Assembly (NCBI RefSeq): GCF_001316005.1
Contig: NZ_BBBJ01000008.1
Location: 1 to 64,000 of the forward strand
Source: Vulcanisaeta distributa JCM 11217
GTDB taxonomy: Archaea; Thermoproteota; Thermoprotei; Thermoproteales; Thermocladiaceae
Length of the DNA: 64,000 nucleotides
Direction of reading: 5' to 3'
Made by a program: the position numbers and the translations under genes. Below, in pieces: positions 59,328-64,000 of the stretch. The notes under the pieces are model-generated. The model searched no databases. It was not told where the DNA came from and saw only the letters and a list, made by a program, of their open reading frames with translations. Within the stretch, counting starts at the first letter, position 1. Every line of letters starts with the position of its first letter.

Positions 59328-60086
59328 GCTCCTCCTCTTCGCGATTCCACCCTCATGAACAGCCCTTATAATGTCCTTAATTAACTCCGGTTTTTCCTCA
59401 ACAATCGTACCCGTAACTATCGCGTCAGCGCCAGCCCGGGCTAATTCCGCCGCCTTCTCGGGATCTCTGATGCCACCACCAACGATTAATGGCTTACTCA
59501 CCAACTGCTTTACCCTGGAGACCATTCTTGGCCTCACGGGTTCGCGAGCACCACTGCCGGCCTCGAGATATATCATGTCAAAACCCATTAACTGGGCTGC
59601 GTATGCGTAGGCTAGGGCGATGTCATCCCTATCGTAGGGTATTGGCCTTGCATTACTTACGTAGCCGACGGCGCCGCCATCGCCGATTATTATGTAAGCC
59701 AGTGATATTGGCTCCAGGTTCCTAAACCTCTTTATTAGTAGTACCGAGGCCTGTATTTGGGCGCCTACTATGAAGTACGGATCAGTGCTGTTAAGTACGC
59801 TGAGGAAGAACACGGCATCGGCATACCTACTCAGGTTTGCCACGCTGCCTGGGAATAGAATAACGGGTATCTTCATCGAACCCTTAACCGCGCTTAGGTA
59901 CTCATCGAGCTGCCCCTCGGATATGCCTAGTGAACCACCAACCATAAGCGCATCACTGCCGTATTCCTGAACCATCAATGCCAATTCCTTGAATTCCTTA
60001 GCGGTTACCTTATCTGGGTCAAGCAATGTCATGTGTATTGTGCCGACCTCGGCAATACGCTTAAGTAGGTAATCCTTAACACCCAT
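59310..60086 (-). CDS. Geranylgeranylglyceryl phosphate synthase
   Basis: TIM-barrel prenyltransferase that makes the first ether bond of archaeal lipids. Motifs are THMTLLDPDK-like text (TIHMTLLDPDKV), LMVGGSLGI, PVILFPGS, IYLEAGSGA and the phosphate loop PLIVGGGIRDPEKA, ending in AGADAIVTGTIVEE. 258 residues, intact. With the geranylgeranyl reductase at 9-10 kb it covers two steps of membrane lipid synthesis in this window. Confidence 0.95.
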   Translation of the reverse strand: MGVKDYLLKRIAEVGTIHMTLLDPDKVTAKEFKELALMVQEYGSDALMVGGSLGISEGQLDEYLSAVKGSMKIPVILFPGSVANLSRYADAVFFLSVLNSTDPYFIVGAQIQASVLLIKRFRNLEPISLAYIIIGDGGAVGYVSNARPIPYDRDDIALAYAYAAQLMGFDMIYLEAGSGAREPVRPRMVSRVKQLVSKPLIVGGGIRDPEKAAELARAGADAIVTGTIVEEKPELIKDIIRAVHEGGIAKRRSLEGGN

Positions 60087-60120
60087 TAGGAATGAGGGAG
60101 TAATTATTGAATTTTAAGTA

Positions 60121-60573
60121 TCACTCCTCGGTATAGCCTGTATCCTCAGAGTACTCGCTCTCCTCGCCGTAAACCTCCTCAGCGCTGCCCTCGCTGAATT
60201 CCTCACCACCCTCGGTGAAGGGCTCGGTTGATTCCTGCGTCTCCTGTTCCTGCTCCTCGCTTAGTAATGGATTTGTCTTGGTTGTTAATTGGGATAATGA
60301 CACGGTTACCTCCTTCTTAGGCTTTATCTGACCCTGGTAATAAAGGTCAACGAATTTGTTGAAGTAATCCACGGGGGGGAGTAAACCTGGTATGTAATTG
60401 AACTCAGCCTCAAGGCCGCAATTACCGCAGTTAACCAGTACCTTCCCCCCCTCCTTCTTATCAATCTTCACATTAACCAATGGTGCGCCGCAGTGTGGGC
60501 ATGTGAATATCTTTGGCAGTGTCTTCTTGGGCTTTAGTAGTAACTTCTTACGACTTTTCCTCCTACGACCCAT
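60121..60573 (-). CDS. Elf1-like transcription elongation factor
   Basis: N-terminal basic GRRRKSRKKLLLKPKK leads to the four-Cys zinc ribbon FTCPHCGAPLVNV and VNCGNCGLEAEF, then VDYFNKFVDLYYQG. This is the Elf1 fold found in archaea and eukaryotes. A long acidic Glu/Ser/Tyr tail follows. 150 residues. G7 (60373) and C7 (60446) runs add Pro in LLPPVD and Gly in KKEGGKV. It acts with RNA polymerase during elongation. Confidence 0.88.
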   Translation of the reverse strand: MGRRRKSRKKLLLKPKKTLPKIFTCPHCGAPLVNVKIDKKEGGKVLVNCGNCGLEAEFNYIPGLLPPVDYFNKFVDLYYQGQIKPKKEVTVSLSQLTTKTNPLLSEEQEQETQESTEPFTEGGEEFSEGSAEEVYGEESEYSEDTGYTEE

Positions 60574-60648
60574 CGAAGCCCCAACTAAACTTTAATATAA
60601 ATATCTTTTTCTTCCTATTCCCACTAATTGCCTGTAAACCCAGTAATT

Positions 60649-60705
60649 CAGGTCAGCCGGGTATGTTATCGTCATTGATCCGCGTAACTCTGAATCATCA
60701 TGAGC
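60649..60705 (-). ncRNA. C/D box sRNA (2'-O-methylation guide)
   Basis: On the minus strand, box C ATGATGA (60701-60695) is followed by a 12-nt guide, D' CGGA (60682-60679), a 3-nt gap, C' ATGACGA (60675-60669), a 12-nt guide and D CTGA (60656-60653). Box types and spacing are the same as in the sRNA at 45.2 kb. The guides are complementary to CGTAACTCTGAA and CCGGGTATGTTA. It lies in the 203-base gap between Elf1 and the divergent DUF92 gene, which otherwise holds only AT-rich promoter DNA. Confidence 0.87.
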
Positions 60706-60776
60706 ACCATATCGAGCATAATCAAGCACTCAATAGGTATTGAAATAATACTTAAAAAACCTTATCGAGCATTTAA

Positions 60777-61698
60777 TTGATGCATGGATTAATCACGAGC
60801 ATTGGCGATGCTGTAATTACGTATTTGGTAATCGTGGTTGTGGCATTAATAATATCATTAGTATTGACCTATGCCGCGTTAAGGATTAGGGTGATTACGA
60901 GGGATGCCGTCATACCATCGGTTCTCATAGGCTCTATGATACTCCTTGGTGGGCCATCATCAATACTGCCATTCGTGGTATTCCTAGGAAGCTCAAGCGC
61001 ACTTACCAAGGTGGGTGTTGAGAGGAAGGAGGAGCTTGGCACTGCCGAGGATGTTAAGGGGGAGGAATTGGAAGCAGGTACTGGCTGTTGGCTTGGTACC
61101 AAGCACCCTTGCGTTGCTGGCTGGCGTGGCTTACTTCGCGCACGATATCGCCATGTATCAATTACTCTCCACGGCGGCCGTAACTAGCATCGCCTACTCA
61201 AACGCGGATACCTGGGCCTCTGAATTGGGTGTTCTCAGTAGGTCAAGGCCTAGGTTGATAACGAGGCCCTGGACCGCAGTCGACCCTGGTGTGTCGGGTG
61301 GCGTTACATTACTTGGTGAGCTCAGCTCATTCACTGGGTCAACCGTAATAGCACTAACTTACTTAGGCATTCAATACCTGCTCAGGTTCCTGGGGGGGTA
61401 TATAAGCTCAGTGAATATTTGGCTTGTCATTGTTGTTTTAATCCTTGGTTACCTGGGTGAGGTCCTTGATAGTGTTTTTGGGGGGGCTTTGTTCCAACCT
61501 AAGTATGTATGCCCTAGGTGTGGCGTTATGACTGATAGGGAGATTCACGTGTGTGGTGAGAGGGCCGTGAGAGTCATGGGTAGTTATGACCTTGAGAATG
61601 AGGATGTAAACCTGCTCGTATCAGCCATAATAGCTGCGGCTTCAATAATTACCTTATTACTGTTAATAAGTCCTCGCGTGATTATACCCAATTTATAA
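60777..61698 (+). CDS. DUF92 membrane protein (VTE6-like), frameshifted
   Basis: Seven or so membrane helices with the family signatures YSNADTWASELGVLSRSRPRLIT, VDPGVSGGVTLLGEL and LDSVFGALFQ. DUF92 includes plant VTE6 phytyl-phosphate kinase. The frame slips at G5 near 61060, where G4 gives VKGRNWKQVLAVGLVPSTLAL. A zinc-ribbon-like CPRCGVM...HVCGE follows the G7 run at 61480. That run gives VFGGALFQ where the family has a single Gly. A polyprenyl-phosphate kinase role is possible. Confidence 0.82.
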
Positions 61699-61840
61699 GG
61701 CTAGCGGGTAGGTAATTATTCCTCATGGGCATTCATAAGTACAGGCATATTTATTGCATATTTATGCCTGGATATACAGGGCTATTACGTATACGTACCT
61801 AATCATGAACCCTTTAAATCTGGCTGTCTACGTCTACTTA

Positions 61841-62184
61841 ATGACCCAGATAACGAATATTTACGCCGATTTCAAGAAAATCGAGGAATTAGTTGCGAGG
61901 GGGGGCTTGTGGGTGGCTGTTAAGTATGCGAGGGGGGGTACCTGCGTGAGTTTCACGCCAAAGAAGGTTCTTGAGTATGCGGAGTTCAATGACGCAATAC
62001 CTGTGGTACTCACGCTGGTTAAGCATGTGCTTAAGCAGCTTAGTGATTCCGGTTATTTGCAGGTTGATAGTAGTAGGAGTGTCGTTAGGTACAGGCTGTG
62101 TAAGGACTCCAGGCTTTGGGGTTGATAAAGCAGAGTAGTGGTCCTGAGGATGTATTAAAATTCCTCGAGGAAGTGACCCAGTGA
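61841..62184 (+). CDS. Small winged-helix-like protein, frameshifted at end
   Basis: ATG 61841 follows a TTTAAATC box at 61813-61820. The text ITNIYADFKKIEELVARGG, CVSFTPKKVLEYAEF, VLTLVKHVLKQLSDSGYLQVD and RSVVRYRLC reads as a small winged helix. The frame ends at 62125. One T inserted near 62118 continues with GLIKQSSGPEDVLKFLEEVTQ to TGA 62182-62184. G7 runs near 61899 and 61932. Function unknown; DNA binding is an inference. Confidence 0.5.
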
Positions 62185-62238
62185 GTCGTTACTCTAAATC
62201 CAACACCTTATATATGAGGCATGCACATTCTCATTGAA

Positions 62239-63239
62239 ATGAGTGGGGGGGAAGGCAGTACCAGGATGGGCGGTGTGTTAAGGGGGGTTTTGGAGAGACG
62301 AATTTAATAGGCATTATTAGGAACATCACTGGTTCGGCCGAGGATAATGACTTGGAATTTATCGAGGTTGATGGCACCGCATTGGCCATTAAGATTGATG
62401 GTATATCACTATCGACATCGAGAATGCCCTTCATGACCTACTTCGACATGGGTTGGAAGGTCATGATGGCAGTGGGTAGCGACTTCCTCGTAAAGCTAAG
62501 TAGGCCTCTTTATGCCGTGGTCTCAATAACCATGAGAGGCAGCTCGGGTATTGATGAGTTTAGGGAGTTGATTAGTGGGTTGAATGAGGGAGCAAACTAC
62601 CTTAGCATGAGGTATTTAGGTGGTGATTTAAATGAGGGGGGGTTTGATGACATTATTGATGTTGCCGCAGTGGGTAAGCCATTGGCTGGTGTTATAGGTA
62701 GGAGGCCTAGGATTGGTGATGTTCTCGTGACCAAGCCTTACTTTGGTTATACGGGTCTCGTGTTTAAACTATACTATAGTAATGAGTTGGATAGGTGGGT
62801 TGATTTGAGGATTGTTAAGGAGGGGGGGATAGACATGATTAAACGACCCAAACTTGAGATGAATTTACTAAATGAATTATTGAAACGTAGAGACTGCATT
62901 TCGGCTAGTATGGACTCAAGTGATGGGCTTGGTAAGGTGCTTTGGACAATGGCCATGGACGGCAACGTTAAGATAGTGATTAATGATTTACCAGTTAATG
63001 AGGAGTTTCTTAACATGGTGAGTGAAATCAGCGGTATTAATATTGAGGAGGTCGTGTTTAATGGCGGTGAGGAGTTCCTGCCCGTGTTCTCAGTAAGGAG
63101 GGATTGCATACCCGAGTTTGAGGAGCTTGGTTTTAAGGCGTTTGCAACGGTTGAGGAGGGTAGCGGCGTTTACTTTAGGGACTCAATACTTAGGTATAGG
63201 GGGGGTTGGGACTACTTCATTGGCTGGGCCAGTACCTAA
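62239..63239 (+). CDS. ThiL-like kinase of the AIR synthase superfamily, frameshifted
   Basis: Signatures of thiamine-monophosphate kinase/PurM-type proteins: DGISLSTSRMPF, VAAVGKPL, RPRIGDVLVTKPYFG, SASMDSSDGLGKVLW and FNGGEEFLPVFSV. The N-terminus is joined by reading G6 near 62282 as G4 (VLRGFGETNLIGIIRN). Four G7 runs are in frame. It may phosphorylate thiamine monophosphate. The usual Asp cluster is only partly clear, so a paralogue with another substrate is possible. Confidence 0.72.
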
Positions 63240-64000
63240 GCCTCAATAGCCCTTATTTCGCCCTTCACGAATATCTCACGCGTCAATGTTACGATAACTA
63301 CTATAGCCATTACGTAAAGCGCCGTGGTTATTATAAACATTAATTGATAGGAGAACTTCGCAGGCAGCGTTATCCAGAACAGGGGGGCCTTAATGAAATG
63401 AGCACTGAGCTTGGTACATACTCATTAATGAACCAGCCACCGCGGGCCCCCCCACGCACCCCCTATGTTCCTAAAGACCGAGTTAAGACCTGTGGCAAGG
63501 CCCATGTTTCTCCTGCCCACGGAGAAGACTAGGATGTTTATCACCGCGACATTAACCATACTTATGCCGGCGGCTAGTACGGACATCGACCCTATCACAT
63601 ATGATAAGCCGAGGAATGACGTGTACGTGAGCATTAATAGGCCGATTATGGCTATTGAGGAGCCAATGACAGCCAACTTCCTGGCGCCGATGCTCGTGAT
63701 TACCCTACCGGCTATTGGCGCAACTATCATCTGAACAACGGCCATGGGTATCATCATGATGCCTGCATCAAGTATTGATAGGTCATAACCAAGAGGCTTG
63801 GGCGACTCAAGTAGGTATGTTAAGGCTTGAGCCATTAGGAATAGGGCGAAGCCGGCCAGGGCAACGCCTATGTTGGCGGCCATGACATTCCTATTACCTA
63901 ATAGGTTTATTGGAACCAGGGGGGGTAATCAACCGTTGTTTCGTAAAGCACAAATACTCCAAAGCCTAGCACAAAGAGTGTAAGTAGGGACATTATTAGT
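63236..64000 (-). CDS. MFS drug/solute transporter, 3' part only, frameshifted, truncated by window end
   Basis: Hydrophobic text runs in three frames: SLLTLFVLGFGVFVLYETTVDYP (63996-63910), then AANIGVALAGFALFLMAQALTYL, AAGISMVNVAVINILVFSVGRRNMGLATGLNSVFRNIGGAWG (63883-63440), then APLFWITLPAKFSYQLMFIITTALYVMAIVV to TAG at 63238. The FRNIGGA(x)G-PAVAGS element is typical of 14-helix DHA2 carriers. C7/G7 runs at 63447 and 63919 and a G6 at 63382 break the frame. The N-terminus lies beyond the window. Confidence 0.75.

Noticed and set aside
1-64000. Recent mass pseudogenisation
   Set aside because: Essential genes are affected, there are no extra nonsense or missense changes, and broken halves keep all motifs.
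1-64000. CRISPR array, prophage, insertion sequence or plasmid origin
   Set aside because: No regular repeat-spacer pattern, integrase, transposase, capsid or initiator gene was found on either strand.

Overview
The window is archaeal chromosome from a hyperthermophilic crenarchaeon, most likely Thermoproteales close to Vulcanisaeta, Caldivirga or Thermocladium. The evidence is a Cren7 chromatin protein, archaeal TBP, S25e, a 20S proteasome alpha subunit, exosome subunits Rrp41/Rrp42, Hjc, ABCE1, Elf1, Sec61 beta, ether-lipid enzymes (GGGP synthase, geranylgeranyl reductase), tRNAs with extra introns, a PaREP2b protein, C/D box guide RNAs and TATA boxes about 28-35 nt upstream of nearly leaderless genes. 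No virus, plasmid, CRISPR array or rRNA is visible, and no stretch above 300 bases lacks a gene or RNA.

Layout. 0-9 kb: a P-loop ATPase, a GT2 glycosyltransferase, small unknown genes, an acetyltransferase, the Rrp41-Rrp42 pair with a C/D sRNA behind it, a PD-(D/E)XK-like protein, an M32 carboxypeptidase and MtnA. 9-17 kb: geranylgeranyl reductase, a UPF0173 hydrolase, the TBP/unknown/Hjc operon, S25e, a membrane-bound winged-helix regulator, a HemK-like methyltransferase and a PhoU regulator. 17-29 kb: Hsp20, a sarcosine-oxidase-like FAD operon, a cobalamin adenosyltransferase-like protein, AMMECR1 with a PHP phosphoesterase, a HAD phosphatase, DUF1614 and an NfeD-slipin pair. 29-45 kb: B12-type radical SAM, a metallopeptidase, a NifX-like/methyltransferase fusion, proteasome alpha, TrmI, PAP2, ABCE1, tRNA-Val and a large cell-surface protein. 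45-52 kb: IorAB, an MFS carrier, tRNA-Gln, Cren7, PaREP2b, tRNA-Tyr. 52-64 kb: an AAA ATPase, MoeA, HIT, ZPR1-like, Sec61 beta, GGGP synthase, Elf1, DUF92, a ThiL-like kinase and the end of an MFS carrier.

The dominant oddity is that the sequence carries roughly 140 runs of G or C that are 6-8 long, nearly all exactly 7 and none longer than 8. They lie inside or beside reading frames. Where conserved motifs allow a check, the expected run is 4 or 5. A run of 7 inserts exactly one extra Gly or Pro codon; a run of 5 or 6 breaks the frame. Many essential genes are therefore split although both halves are otherwise intact. In tRNA-Tyr one acceptor strand has G7 facing an unchanged C5. Shorter G or C runs sometimes lose a base. 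The simplest reading is systematic homopolymer error in the assembly. A real population of hypermutable G tracts must be excluded before any protein is trusted. Genes below are given as their full intended extent across such breaks, with the break sites stated.

Second theme: four C/D box sRNA genes (three textbook, one probable) lie in gaps or over a gene start. One has a guide whose complement looks like the anticodon loop of tRNA-Cys.
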